Positions 53,609 through 63,693 are shown, counted from the stretch's first letter. The stretch is 64,000 nucleotides of DNA from CAXXOK01 sp964584315 (GCA_964584315.1 CAZOZO010000001.1:62001-126000); one strand, 5' to 3'. Notes: a model not told the origin generated them from the sequence alone. A program made the numbers and translations.

Positions 53609-54522
53609 CCTTTGTGTTTGCCGGGCAGGGCGCGCAGTACGCGGGCATGGGCAAGAGCCTGTACGAGGGCTCACCCGCCGCAAGGGCGGCCCTGGACGAG
53701 GCCGAGAGCCTGCGCCCGGGCCTCCTTGACCTGTGCTTTTCAGGCGACAGGGACGCGCTGAGCCAGACGCGCAACACCCAGCCCTGCCTGATGGCTGTGG
53801 ACTATGCCTGCGCCGCCGCTTTGATGGAAGCGGGCGTCAGGCCGGACGGGCTGGCGGGCTTCTCGCTGGGCGAGATCGCCGCGCTGCCGGTCAGCGGGCT
53901 CCTGCGCTTTACCGATGCGTTCCGACTGGTGCTGATGCGTGCAGAGCTGATGCAGGCCTGCGCGGAGCAAAACCCCGGCGGCATGGTGGCCGTGCTGAAG
54001 CTTGCCGACGAGGTGGTGGAGGCGCTGTGCGCTGCGCACGGGGCTTACGCCGTCAACTACAACTGCCCCGGTCAGGTCGTTTGCGCGATGCTGACAGACA
54101 AGATCCCAGCGTTCAGCGATGCCGTCAAGGCGACGGGTGGACGGGCGCTACCCCTCGCGGTGGGCGGCGGGTTCCATAGCCCCTACATGCACGAGGCTGC
54201 CGTGGGCCTCAAGGACTACGCAGAAACGCTCACCTTCCAAAAGCCTGCAATGCCTCTCTACGCCGATGCGACCTGTGAGCCCTACACGCAAGGCGAGGCC
54301 GCGAGCCTGCTGGGCAGGCAGGTGGAGAGCCCCGTGCGCTTTACCGAGCTGGTGCGGCGCATGCAGGCGGACGGATATACCGACTTTGTCGAGGTGGGCG
54401 CGGGCAAGACCCTTGCGGGACTCATCGGCAAGATCGGCGGCGCGGCGCGCATCGCAGGCGTGGAGGACGCAGACACCCTCGCGGCTACCGTGGCACTGCT
54501 GAAGGAGGAGAACCCATGCTGA
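53596..54522 (+). CDS. fabD: Malonyl-CoA:ACP transacylase
   Basis: FabD loads malonyl units onto ACP. The 308-residue protein has FVFAGQGAQYAGMG at the start, the nucleophile elbow GFSLGEIAAL, and the catalytic His in GGGFHSPYM. The residue before the catalytic Ser pair is Phe where E. coli has His (GHSLG); related Firmicutes also vary there. It overlaps fabK at its start and fabG at its end. Confidence 0.95.
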   Translation: MGKIAFVFAGQGAQYAGMGKSLYEGSPAARAALDEAESLRPGLLDLCFSGDRDALSQTRNTQPCLMAVDYACAAALMEAGVRPDGLAGFSLGEIAALPVSGLLRFTDAFRLVLMRAELMQACAEQNPGGMVAVLKLADEVVEALCAAHGAYAVNYNCPGQVVCAMLTDKIPAFSDAVKATGGRALPLAVGGGFHSPYMHEAAVGLKDYAETLTFQKPAMPLYADATCEPYTQGEAASLLGRQVESPVRFTELVRRMQADGYTDFVEVGAGKTLAGLIGKIGGAARIAGVEDADTLAATVALLKEENPC

Positions 54523-55256
54523 ACGGGAAAACGGCACTGGTGACCGGCGGCAGCCGAGGCATCGGCCGCGCCATCTGCCTCGCGCTGGCGGCGCAAGGCG
54601 CATCCATCGCGCTGGTGTATGCGGGTAACGAAGTTGCTGCGGCGGAAACGGCGGAACAAGTAAGTGCGCTCGGCGTGGCCGTGAAGGCATACCGCTGCGA
54701 CGTGGCAGATTTTGCCGCCACCGAGGCACTGGTCAAGGACGTGACCGCGGATTTCGGCGGCATCGACCTGCTCATCAACAACGCTGGCGCGACGCGCGAC
54801 AAGCTGGTCATGCGCATGACCGAGGCGGATTTTGACGACATCATCGCCGTCGATCTGAAAGGCGCGTTCAACCTGATCCGCCACACCAGCGCGGCGTTCA
54901 TTAAAAAGCGCGGCGGGCGAATCGTCAACATCACCTCGGACGCGGGCCTGATGGGCAACCCCGGCCAGGCGAACTATGCCTCGGCCAAGGCGGGTCTTAT
55001 CGGATTGACTAAGACCGTCGCCAAGGAACTGGGGGGCAGAGGCATCACCTGCAACGCGGTGGCCCCGGGCTTTATCCGCACGGACATGACCGCCGCGATG
55101 AACGCGCAGGTTCTGGAGAGCGCGGAGCAATACATTCCTCTCAAACGCCTTGGCGAGCCGGAGGACGTGGCCCAGTTGGTCGCGTTCCTGTGCGGCGACG
55201 GGGCGGGCTATATCACCGGTCAGGTTCTGCAGGTGGACGGCGGCCTCCGCATGTGA
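54516..55256 (+). CDS. fabG: 3-oxoacyl-ACP reductase
   Basis: FabG reduces 3-oxoacyl-ACP with NADPH. The 246-residue short-chain dehydrogenase has the cofactor motif TGGSRGIGRAI, NNAGATRD, and the Ser-Tyr-Lys triad with Tyr and Lys in YASAKAG. The C-terminus GYITGQVLQVDGGLRM is typical. Its ATG overlaps the end of fabD by 7 nt. Confidence 0.96.
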   Translation: MLNGKTALVTGGSRGIGRAICLALAAQGASIALVYAGNEVAAAETAEQVSALGVAVKAYRCDVADFAATEALVKDVTADFGGIDLLINNAGATRDKLVMRMTEADFDDIIAVDLKGAFNLIRHTSAAFIKKRGGRIVNITSDAGLMGNPGQANYASAKAGLIGLTKTVAKELGGRGITCNAVAPGFIRTDMTAAMNAQVLESAEQYIPLKRLGEPEDVAQLVAFLCGDGAGYITGQVLQVDGGLRM

Positions 55257-55466
55257 TATCATAACCACGACACGGCGCGTACAGGGCGCGGGCATGTTCA
55301 TAGGGGGAAAGGGCCGGAAAGCCAAGTGCACAAGGCGTTTGCGGAAATCGCACGCCGCGGGGCAGGCGACCTGGAGCCGTACCTCCCATGACGGGCAGCC
55401 GCGCCACGGCGCGTAGGTCGTACATTATTTGTCCTTATCGGTATCACATGCAGGGAGGGTTTCATC

Positions 55467-56707
55467 ATGAACCGAGTCGTCATCACAGGGTTGGGCGTCA
55501 TATCGCCCGTGGGCCTGAACATACCAGACTTCTGGGCGTCGCTTACCGAGGGCAGGTGCGGCATCGCACCCATCCAAGGCTTCGACGCATCCGGCATGAA
55601 AGTGAAGGTCGCGGCGGAGGTCAAGGGGTTTGACCCCACCGTTTACGGCATCGATAAAGGCACGGCGCGCAAGCTGGATCCATTCACCCAGTACGCGCTG
55701 GCCGCCGCCACGCAGGCAATGGCCCAAAGCGGCCTCAAAGCGGGCGAAAACGTGGAAGGCGAGCGCCTGGGTGTGTACATCGGCTCGGGCATCGGCGGCA
55801 TGCAGACCTATGTGACCGAGACGCGCAAAAGCATCGAGCGTGGGCCGGAGAAGGTTTCGCCCCACTTCATCCCGATGATGATCGCCAACATGGCCTCCGG
55901 CCAGGTGGCCATCGCCCACGGCGCGGAGGGCCCGTGCCTGCCGGTCATGACGGCCTGCGCCACCTCCACCAACGCGATCGGCGAGGCGTTCCATGCCATC
56001 AAGGCGGGGTATGCGGACGCGATCATCGCGGGGGGCAGCGAGGCGGCCATCTGCCCGCTGGCCATCGGCGGGTTCACCAACTGCATGGCCCTGTCCACGC
56101 AGGAGGATCCCCTGCTCGCCTGCCTGCCGTTTGACAAGCGGCGCAGCGGTTTTGTGATGGGCGAGGGCGCGGGCGTGCTGGTGCTGGAGAGCGAGGAGCA
56201 CGCCAGGGCACGCGGCGCGACCATTCTGGCGGAGGTGTGCGGCTACGGCAACACCTGCGACGCCTACCATGTGACCGCCCCCAGCCCCGAGGCCGAGGCC
56301 AGCGCGCGCGCCATCAAAATCGCGCTGAAAGAAGCCGACTATCAGGCCAGCGACCGTGTGTATGTGAATGCCCACGGCACGAGCACCGCGCTCAACGACG
56401 TGAGCGAGACAGTGGCCATCAAGAAGGCGTTGGGCGATGAGGCGGCGCACCGCGCGCTGGTCTCCTCCACCAAGAGCATGACGGGGCATATGCTGGGCGC
56501 AGCGGGCGCCGTAGAGTGCATCGCGGCAGTGCTGGCGCTGCGCGAGGGCGTTATCCCACCCACCATCGGCCTGACCGACCCCGATCCGGAATGCGACCTT
56601 GACTATGTACCGCTTACCGCGCGCAAGGCGCAGTGTGACCTCGCGCTCAGCATATCGCTTGGCTTCGGCGGCCATAACGGCTGCGTGGCGCTGCGGAGGG
56701 TAGAAGC

Positions 56708-56711
<4 letters not shown>
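55467..56711 (+). CDS. fabF: Beta-ketoacyl-ACP synthase II
   Basis: FabF elongates acyl-ACP chains. The 414-residue protein has the Cys-His-His triad: Cys in MTACATSTNA, His in VNAHGTST and His in SMTGHMLGAAG. AGGGAGGG precedes ATG 55467. A 210-nt gap after fabG is the longest inside the operon; I saw no convincing promoter or terminator in it, though it holds GC-rich inverted segments near 55395-55415. Confidence 0.96.
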
Positions 56712-57142
<431 letters not shown>

Positions 57143-57157
57143 TAAAGGGACGGTCAC

Positions 57158-57589
57158 ATGAACAGGGATGAGATCAAAGCGTTTTTACCACACCGTGAAC
57201 CCATGCTGCTGGTGGACGAGATGACGCTGGATGGCGACGCGGCCGTTGGCAGCTACACCGTGCGCGGGGACGAATGGTTTTTACAGGGGCATTTTCCAGG
57301 CAACCCTGTGGTGCCCGGCGTGGTGCTCTGCGAGATGATGGGCCAAAGCTGCGCTATCCTGCTGGGCGACCAGCTGATCGGCAAAACGCCGTTTTTCACG
57401 GGGATGAACAAGGTCAAGTTCCGCCGCTCCGCGCGGCCGGGCGATCGGCTCACGCTGCAAGCCCGCATCACGCGCAAGAACGGCCCCTTCTTCTTTACCG
57501 AGGGACAGACGTTGGTGGACGGGCAACTGATCGCGCAGGGAGAGTTTTCCTTCGCGCTGCTTAGCAACAACCAGGCTGTCGAAACCTGA
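57158..57589 (+). CDS. fabZ: 3-hydroxyacyl-ACP dehydratase FabZ
   Basis: FabZ dehydrates 3-hydroxyacyl-ACP. The 143-residue hotdog-fold protein has LPHREPMLLVDE, the catalytic His and Glu region GHFPGNPVVPGVVLCEMMGQ, and KFRRSARPGDRL. FabA-type isomerase function cannot be excluded by sequence, but the general fold and place suit FabZ. It starts 15 nt after accB. Confidence 0.95.
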   Translation: MNRDEIKAFLPHREPMLLVDEMTLDGDAAVGSYTVRGDEWFLQGHFPGNPVVPGVVLCEMMGQSCAILLGDQLIGKTPFFTGMNKVKFRRSARPGDRLTLQARITRKNGPFFFTEGQTLVDGQLIAQGEFSFALLSNNQAVET

Positions 57590-57740
57590 CGCTTTTTCCG
57601 ATGGACGGGTCGGGAGGACGCACCTGCGCCCTCCCCGCGTCTATCCGGCGACCCAAGCACAACGCGCGCCGCGGGGCGGGCGGGTACCGGGCGGCAGCCC
57701 GGCCGCCGGATGCCGCGCGCGCGGCGACCAAGGAGGCCCT

Positions 57741-59078
57741 ATGTTCTCCAAGATCCTGATTGCCAACCGTGGCGAGATTGCCATCCGCGTGATCCGCGCC
57801 TGCAAGGAGATGGGCGTGGCGACCGTCGCCGTGTTTTCGGAGGCGGACAAGAACGCGTTGCACGTTTCCCTCGCGGACGAGAGCTACTGCATCGGCCCGG
57901 CGCCTACCGCAAAGAGTTACCTGAACATGTCGGCGATCATCACGGTTGCCAAGGGGTGCGGCGTGCAGGCCATCCATCCCGGTTATGGGCTGCTTTCCGA
58001 AAACGCGACGTTCGCGGCCCTGTGCGAGCAAAACGGCATCCGCTTCATCGGCGCGCCGTGCGAAGTGATGGAGAAGATGGGCGACAAGGACGCGGCGCGG
58101 CGCACAATGCGCGCGGCGGGCGTGCCGGTCATCCCCGGATGCGATCTGGTGCCTACCGTGGAGGATGCGCTGCGCGAGGCTGAGGGGATCGGCTACCCGC
58201 TGCTGCTCAAGGCTCGCGCGGGCGGCGGCGGCCGCGGCATCCGGCGCGTCAACGCGCGCGACGAGCTGGCGCCCGCCTTTTTGAGCGCGAGCGCCGAGGC
58301 GCAAAGCGCCTTTGGCGACGGCGCGCTGTACATGGAAAAGCTGCTGGAAAACGTGAAGCATATCGAGATGCAGCTGCTCTGTGACAAACACGGCAACGTG
58401 CTGTGCCTGGGCGAGCGCGACTGCTCCATGCAGCGCAAGAACCAGAAGATTTTGGAGGAGAGCCCCGCAGTATGCGTATCGCCGGAACTGCGGGAGAAGC
58501 TGACCGACGCCACCGTGCGGGCGGCCAAGACCGTAGGCTACATCGGCGCGGGCACCATCGAGTACCTGCTTACCGCGGACGGGCAATTCTACTTCATGGA
58601 GATGAACACCCGCCTGCAGGTGGAGCACCCCGTAACCGAGATGGTGACGGGCGTGGACTTGGTGAAGTGGCAGATCCGCATTGAGAATGGGCAGGAGCTG
58701 ACCGTGAAGCAGGAGGATGTGCGCGTCGAAAGCCACGCCATCGAATGCCGCATCAACGCAGAGGACACGGCGCACAACTTCAGGCCCAGCTGCGGCACCA
58801 TCAGCCTGCTGCATGTGCCCGGCGGCCCGTGGGTGCGCTTTGACACCGCGCTCTATCAGGGCTACACCATCCCCCCGTTTTACGACAGCATGATCGCCAA
58901 GCTGATCGTGTGCGCCCGTACCCGTGCCGAAGCCATCCGCAAGATGCAGGCAGCCCTGTGCGAGATGGTGGTGGAGGGTGTGGAGCACAACGCGGCCATG
59001 CACATTGACCTGCTGGGCGAGCCCGCCTTCGTGGAGGGCACCTATACGACCGACTACCTCTCAAAGCGAAACCAGTAG
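57741..59078 (+). CDS. accC: Acetyl-CoA carboxylase biotin carboxylase subunit
   Basis: AccC carboxylates biotin with ATP and bicarbonate. The 445-residue ATP-grasp protein has ILIANRGEIAIRVIRAC at the start, HPGYGLLSEN, the glycine-rich KARAGGGGRGIRRV, and EMNTRLQVEHPVTEMVTG with catalytic Glu and Arg. AAGGAGG precedes the ATG. The 151-nt gap after fabZ is very GC-rich with several nested complementary segments, perhaps an RNA structure tuning downstream expression. Confidence 0.97.
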   Translation: MFSKILIANRGEIAIRVIRACKEMGVATVAVFSEADKNALHVSLADESYCIGPAPTAKSYLNMSAIITVAKGCGVQAIHPGYGLLSENATFAALCEQNGIRFIGAPCEVMEKMGDKDAARRTMRAAGVPVIPGCDLVPTVEDALREAEGIGYPLLLKARAGGGGRGIRRVNARDELAPAFLSASAEAQSAFGDGALYMEKLLENVKHIEMQLLCDKHGNVLCLGERDCSMQRKNQKILEESPAVCVSPELREKLTDATVRAAKTVGYIGAGTIEYLLTADGQFYFMEMNTRLQVEHPVTEMVTGVDLVKWQIRIENGQELTVKQEDVRVESHAIECRINAEDTAHNFRPSCGTISLLHVPGGPWVRFDTALYQGYTIPPFYDSMIAKLIVCARTRAEAIRKMQAALCEMVVEGVEHNAAMHIDLLGEPAFVEGTYTTDYLSKRNQ

Positions 59079-59085
59079 GAGCTGA

Positions 59086-59961
59086 ATGCGTTTGATCAGC
59101 AAGGAACTGTTCAAGAAGCCCAACAACCGGCTGGAGGGCGAACAGGAGCACCCCGTTGCCGCCGCCGCGCCGGAGGCCGACATCAGAATGGCTGAGTGCC
59201 AGGAGTGCAAGGCACAGGCAGTGGCCGCGCAGTTGCCCGCGATGGACTATGTGTGCCCGCGCTGCGGCGCGCAATATTCTATCAGCGCGCGCGAGCGTGT
59301 GCTTTGGCTGACGGATGAAGGCAGCTTTCAGGAACTGGACGCGGGCCTTGTGCCAATGGATCGCCTGCGCTTTCCCGCTTATGCGGAAAAACTCAAGCGT
59401 GCCCAGCAGGACAGCGGCGAGCCGGAGGGCGTGGTCACGGGTGTGGCGACCATCGGCGGCCAGCCCTGCGCGATTTTCTCGATGAACCCGATGTTCATCA
59501 TGGGTTCGATGGGCGCGGTGGTGGGGGAGAAGATCACCCGCCTGTTCGAGTACGCAGCGGAGCAGGGCCTGCCTGTCGTGGGCTACACCGTGAGCGGTGG
59601 GGCGCGCATTCAGGAGGGCATGTTCAGCCTGATGCAGATGGCCAAGACCAGCGGCGCGGTGCTGCGGCACAGCGAAGCGGGGCTGCTCTATGTGGCGGTG
59701 CTCACCAACCCGACTACCGGCGGCGTGGTGGCTTCCTTCGCGATGGAGGCGGACGTGATCCTGGCCGAGCCCAAAGCCCTGATTGGCTTTGCAGGCCCGC
59801 GCGTGATCGAGCAGACCATGCGCCAGAAGTTGCCTGAGGGCTTCCAGCGCGCGGAGTTTTTGCTGAAAAAAGGCTTTATCGACCGCATCGTGGAGCGCGG
59901 CGCGCAAAAGCGTGAGCTCACGCTGCTGCTGCAAATGCACCATAGGGAGGGTTGCCTGTGA
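59086..59961 (+). CDS. accD: Acetyl-CoA carboxylase carboxyltransferase subunit beta
   Basis: AccD forms the carboxyltransferase with AccA. The 291-residue protein carries the zinc ribbon with Cys38, Cys41, Cys57 and Cys60 (CQEC and CPRC), then the crotonase-like domain with GGARIQEGMFSLMQMAKT and PTTGGVVASFAMEADV. The ribosome-binding site is weak (AGGAGC). The stop overlaps the accA GTG as GTGA. Confidence 0.96.
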   Translation: MRLISKELFKKPNNRLEGEQEHPVAAAAPEADIRMAECQECKAQAVAAQLPAMDYVCPRCGAQYSISARERVLWLTDEGSFQELDAGLVPMDRLRFPAYAEKLKRAQQDSGEPEGVVTGVATIGGQPCAIFSMNPMFIMGSMGAVVGEKITRLFEYAAEQGLPVVGYTVSGGARIQEGMFSLMQMAKTSGAVLRHSEAGLLYVAVLTNPTTGGVVASFAMEADVILAEPKALIGFAGPRVIEQTMRQKLPEGFQRAEFLLKKGFIDRIVERGAQKRELTLLLQMHHREGCL

Positions 59962-60743
59962 CCACGGCATACGAGCGGGTGCAGGCCGCCCGCCAGAAGG
60001 GCCGCCCCACGGCCATGTACTATATCCAGCGAGTGTTTGACGATTTTTTGGAGATGCACGGCGACCGCCGGTTTGCGGACGACGCGGCCATCGTGGCGGG
60101 CGTGGCGACGCTGGGCGGCCTGCCGGTCACGGTGGTAGGGATTGAGAAGGGTGTTTTGACCGAGGAGAAGATCGCGCGCAACTTTGGCTCCGCACACCCT
60201 GAAGGCTACCGCAAGGCTTTGCGCCTGATGAAACAGGCGGAGAAGTTCGGCCGCCCTGTAGTGTGCCTGATCGACACCTCCGGCGCATTTTGCGGCATCG
60301 GCGCGGAGGAGCGCGGGCAGGGGCTCGCCATCGCAGAAAACCTGATGGCGATGATGGGGCTCAAGGTGCCGGTCGTCTCGCTGGTGATCGGCGAGGGCGG
60401 CAGCGGCGGCGCGCTGGCGCTGGGCGTGGCTGACCGGGTGTGGATGTTGGAGAACGCCGTGTACTCGGTCATATCGCCCGAAGGCGCGGCCAGCATCGTG
60501 TGGAAGGACGCAGCCAAGGCCGCCGATGCCAGCGAGGCGCTCAAGCTGACCGCTGCCGATCTGTTGGGCTTTGGCATGGTGGAGCGCGTGTTCCCCGAGG
60601 AGAACGGCGATTTTGAGCGCCTGTGCGACACGTTGCGCACGGCGCTGGCCGATGAACTGAAAGCGCTTTCAGCCTTGCCTGTGGGCGAGCTGACCGAGCG
60701 CCGGTACCAGAAATTCCGCAGGATCGGAGGTGACGGGGCATGA
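59958..60743 (+). CDS. accA: Acetyl-CoA carboxylase carboxyltransferase subunit alpha
   Basis: AccA completes the carboxyltransferase, making malonyl-CoA. The 261-residue protein has FLEMHGDRRFADD, GRPVVCLIDTSGAFCGIGAEERGQ-type segments and IGEGGSGGALALGVAD. It is shorter than E. coli AccA (319 residues), as expected of split clostridial or streptococcal forms. I chose GTG 59958, with GGAGG 7 nt upstream; TTG 59952 would touch the ribosome-binding site. The stop overlaps the degV ATG (ATGA). Confidence 0.95.
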   Translation: MTTAYERVQAARQKGRPTAMYYIQRVFDDFLEMHGDRRFADDAAIVAGVATLGGLPVTVVGIEKGVLTEEKIARNFGSAHPEGYRKALRLMKQAEKFGRPVVCLIDTSGAFCGIGAEERGQGLAIAENLMAMMGLKVPVVSLVIGEGGSGGALALGVADRVWMLENAVYSVISPEGAASIVWKDAAKAADASEALKLTAADLLGFGMVERVFPEENGDFERLCDTLRTALADELKALSALPVGELTERRYQKFRRIGGDGA

Positions 60744-61636
60744 TCGCGATCATGGTGGACAGTGCAGCGGGCATCAGCAGGCAGGAAGCAGAGCAGCTGG
60801 GCGCGCATTACGTGCCCATGACCTATACCGTGGATCGCCAGCAGTTCGTTGAGCACTACATCGGCGAAAACGGTCAGTTTGAGCCCTTTATCGAGCGACC
60901 GGACGTGGAGCGCCGCACCAGCCAGACGACCACGGTGGCCTTTGTGGCGGCTTTTGAGCACCAGCTGGCCAAGGGGCGGCAGGTGCTGTGTATCACCATC
61001 TCCTCGCGCCTGTCCGGCACCTATGCAAACGCCGTGATGGCCGCCAAAGAGGTGAACGAGGACGAGATCAAGGTGCTGGACAGCCGCAACTGCGCGGGCG
61101 GCATCTACTTTTTGATCCAGCACGCACAGGAACTGATCGCCCAGGGGTTGAGCCTGTGCGAGGTGGTGGAGCGGCTGGCGGCGGATCGCAAACGCATCCA
61201 CAACGTGTTTACCGTAAACGACATGACCAACCTTCGCAAGAGCGGCAGGCTGGGCGTGGTGCGCCTGAGCGTGAGCACCATTTTGAACCTGCGGCCCATA
61301 CTGCGGCTGGAAAACGGCTCCGTTTTCAGCCAGAGCGTGGCGCGCGGCAACCACGAGCAGCTGCGGATGCTGGCGGAGAGCGTACCGCTTGGCACGCGCT
61401 TCGTGGTGGTGCACAGCCGCGAGAACAACCCGCAGCTGCCCGCGCTGCAGGAGATGTTGGTGAGCCGCCTTGGCGAAGGGCTGGAGCTGCGCATCGTTAG
61501 CCTGGGCCCGGTGCTGGCCATCCACCTGGGGCTCACGTACCTTGGCGTGTGCTGGATGGACGAGCAGGCGGAATCCGACGCCCCCGCCGGCGCTGGTACG
61601 CCCTGCGGTGCGCCCGCCATGCCAGAGGAACCGTGA
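60740..61636 (+). CDS. DegV family fatty-acid-binding protein (FakB-like)
   Basis: DegV proteins bind a fatty acid; some (FakB) present it to the kinase FakA for phosphorylation and entry into phospholipid. The 298-residue protein has VDSAAGIS at the start, the RRTSQTT segment and ISSRLSGTYANAV, which surround the lipid head group, and a conserved NDMTNLRKSGRL. Its ATG overlaps the accA stop, so it is translationally coupled to de novo synthesis, which is an informative context. No fakA is present in the window. Confidence 0.9.
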   Translation: MIAIMVDSAAGISRQEAEQLGAHYVPMTYTVDRQQFVEHYIGENGQFEPFIERPDVERRTSQTTTVAFVAAFEHQLAKGRQVLCITISSRLSGTYANAVMAAKEVNEDEIKVLDSRNCAGGIYFLIQHAQELIAQGLSLCEVVERLAADRKRIHNVFTVNDMTNLRKSGRLGVVRLSVSTILNLRPILRLENGSVFSQSVARGNHEQLRMLAESVPLGTRFVVVHSRENNPQLPALQEMLVSRLGEGLELRIVSLGPVLAIHLGLTYLGVCWMDEQAESDAPAGAGTPCGAPAMPEEP

Positions 61637-62013
61637 TGCTATTGGGCATCCACCATGTAGCGCTGTGGGTGAGCGACCTTGCCAAAGCAAAAGCGTTCTA
61701 TGTGGACGCACTGGGCTTTGCAATCGAGAGCGAGCATGTGCGGCCGGAGCGGGGCGACACCATTCTGAACCTGCGCATGGGGGAAATGCGGCTGGAGCTG
61801 TTCGGCGGCACGGGGCACCCGTCGCGCGCAAGCTGGCCTGAGGCGTTGGGCCTGAGGCACCTTGCGTTTCGCGTGGCGGATGTGGACGCAGCGGTCAAAG
61901 CGCTGGCTGCAAAGGGCATCGAGGCCGAGCCGGTGCGCGCGGACACGTTCACGGGCGAGCGCATGACCTTCGTGCTTGACCCAGACGGGCAACCCATCGA
62001 ACTGCACGAGTAG
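61636..62013 (+). CDS. VOC family (glyoxalase/dioxygenase-like) protein
   Basis: This 125-residue protein is a single vicinal-oxygen-chelate fold with two beta-alpha-beta-beta-beta modules. Possible metal ligands are His in GIHHVAL, Glu in LELFGG, His in GLRHLAFRV and Glu in QPIELHE. Similar small proteins are annotated glyoxalase I or YwbC/SMU1112c-like; the substrate is unknown. The ATG overlaps the degV stop (TGATG). It ends the fatty acid operon. Confidence 0.82.
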   Translation: MLLGIHHVALWVSDLAKAKAFYVDALGFAIESEHVRPERGDTILNLRMGEMRLELFGGTGHPSRASWPEALGLRHLAFRVADVDAAVKALAAKGIEAEPVRADTFTGERMTFVLDPDGQPIELHE

Positions 62014-62037
62014 CAAAATGACCGAGATTCACCACGA

Positions 62038-62077
62038 CGCGCGTTGGAAGGGGTTTCCCTTCCGACGCGCGGTTTTT
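62038..62077 (+). terminator. Intrinsic terminator of the fatty acid operon
   Basis: A 15-bp stem (62038-62052 with 57-71, one G-T pair) with loop GTTT is followed by GTTTTT. It lies 25 nt past the last stop. Confidence 0.93.
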
Positions 62078-62569
62078 GCTGTGTATACTGGAGCTGCTGA
62101 TCTTTCGGCGGTATGCAGGATGCATGGACACGATGATTGCAACAGGTGATTGCAGACGTCAAAGCGACGCAACCGCAAGTTCACCCCAGCGTTTGAGAAC
62201 GAGGGGTTTTACTTGCTAGCGCCAAGCAGCCAATCATATCCTCTTGAACCATTTTGGGCGACCTCTCACACTTCCCATTGCGGCAATCTCCCGTATGCGC
62301 TATACTGCTACCAACACTACATCTTGATAGCCATTGTTTGCAGACATGGACGACCTCGCTTGGCCACATATCAATAGGGCGGCGTTCTTGCGTAATACTG
62401 CGCAATGAAGCCAAAGCAACAAATCACTGGGCCTGCTATTATTTTCGTCCGTTGCGCAGCAGCGCGATGGTGCTCGCATTCCCTCTCCCGTCCCTGTTCC
62501 TGCTTGACCCTTTCCATGCTTGAACCGCCGCCCGCCACGCCGTGACCGACTTGCAGGAGGGTAAAAAGG
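62078..62569. other. Gene-free stretch before the M28 peptidase gene
   Basis: About 490 bp with no supportable gene. The middle (about 62160-62450) is more AT-rich than its surroundings, like the stretch at 14330-14880. Short frames on both strands lack ribosome-binding sites and known families. I could not fix the promoter of the peptidase gene. Confidence 0.55.
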
Positions 62570-63598
62570 ATGTTACAGACCGTAACGCGCAGGATTCTCA
62601 CCTTGGTCGTACTGCTGATGCTGGTATGCACGGGCACTGCCTTCGCGTTTGAAACGGAACAGGTGACCGGCATCGACTTTGGCGAGTATGGACAACAGGC
62701 CTATGCGTATCTCCAATACATCGACAGCAACCTGCCGGATCGCGACTGTGTGAGCGGCGAAAACACCGCCGAGGCGCAGGAATGGATCATCGCTGAATTG
62801 GAAGCCGCAGGGTACGCGGAAGATCAGATCGCGGTGGAGGACTTCTCGTTTGAGGATGAGGAGGGCGACGATTATACCTCGCAGAACATCATCGCAACGC
62901 TGCCGGGGCAGTCGGAGCGCCAGATCATCGTAGGGGCGCATTACGACGGCGAGGGCGCGGGGGATAACGGCTCCGGCACCGCTCTGTTGCTGGATACGGC
63001 GTGCCGCCTCGTCCGGGGGGAAGCGCCGCCGCATACGGTGGTGTTCATCTTCTTCGGGGCGGAGGAGAACGACGGCGATGGCTCCGCCGCCTATGCCGAG
63101 GGCATGACGGACGAAGAGGTCGCAAACACGGATTTCATGATCAACATGGACTCGGTGATCTGCGGCGATTTTTGCTACCTGCACGGCGGCGTGGCTGATT
63201 TCAAGCACGAGCGCGTCACAGGGCTCAATGCCTTTGAACAGGTCTACGCGATCGGTCAGAGGCTGGGCCTTGGCCTCCACCTGAACCCGTGGACGTTTGA
63301 CGACCCGGCGCCGGGTTTTGATGTGCCTGATTATCCGTCCCCCTCGGTGGGTGACTGGAGCGACCACATCTCCTTTGCGGAGCGCGGCATCGAGTATGTC
63401 TACATCGAGGCGAGCAACTGGGAGATACCCGGCCCCGACCGCCAGTATGATGGGGACAGCGAGACAGCCGATGCGGGCCGGATCATGCATACCGATGATG
63501 ATACCCTGCCCAGAATCGAGGAGCTGTTCCCGGGCCGCGCACTCTACCACTTGCAGGTGTTCTCCCTGCTGATCAATACCGTGCTGACGGAGATATGA
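62570..63598 (+). CDS. Secreted M28 family metallopeptidase
   Basis: This 342-residue exported zinc peptidase resembles Aap/Ap1-type aminopeptidases. A signal peptide (about 1-26, ending TAFAFE) leads to the di-zinc core: His and Asp in VGAHYDG (about 123), DNGSGTALLL (bridging Asp), FFGAEENDGDG (catalytic Glu pair), MINMDSV and the late DHISFAE region. The protein is single-domain, without PA insert or cell-wall anchor, so it is probably released. GCAGGAGGG precedes ATG 62570. A peptide-scavenging or modifying role is inference. Confidence 0.9.
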   Translation: MLQTVTRRILTLVVLLMLVCTGTAFAFETEQVTGIDFGEYGQQAYAYLQYIDSNLPDRDCVSGENTAEAQEWIIAELEAAGYAEDQIAVEDFSFEDEEGDDYTSQNIIATLPGQSERQIIVGAHYDGEGAGDNGSGTALLLDTACRLVRGEAPPHTVVFIFFGAEENDGDGSAAYAEGMTDEEVANTDFMINMDSVICGDFCYLHGGVADFKHERVTGLNAFEQVYAIGQRLGLGLHLNPWTFDDPAPGFDVPDYPSPSVGDWSDHISFAERGIEYVYIEASNWEIPGPDRQYDGDSETADAGRIMHTDDDTLPRIEELFPGRALYHLQVFSLLINTVLTEI

Positions 63599-63655
63599 CC
63601 GCTTGGGGGTCGCAAAAGCCCTTGCGGAGCAAGAACCCGCTGCGCCAAGCTCAAA

Positions 63656-63693
63656 CCAGAGCGAGACCTGCCGATCGGCAGGCCCCGCTCTGG
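63656..63693. repeat. Interrupted hairpin between convergent genes
   Basis: CCAGAGCG (63656-63663) pairs with CGCTCTGG (63686-63693), and an inner CCTGCC-GATC-GGCAGG-type palindrome lies between. There is no T tract. It may act as a bidirectional stop between the peptidase gene and the minus-strand gene. Confidence 0.55.

Noticed and set aside
62181..62414. Minus-strand frame of 77 codons before the M28 gene
   Set aside because: No ribosome-binding site, no homology that I recognise.
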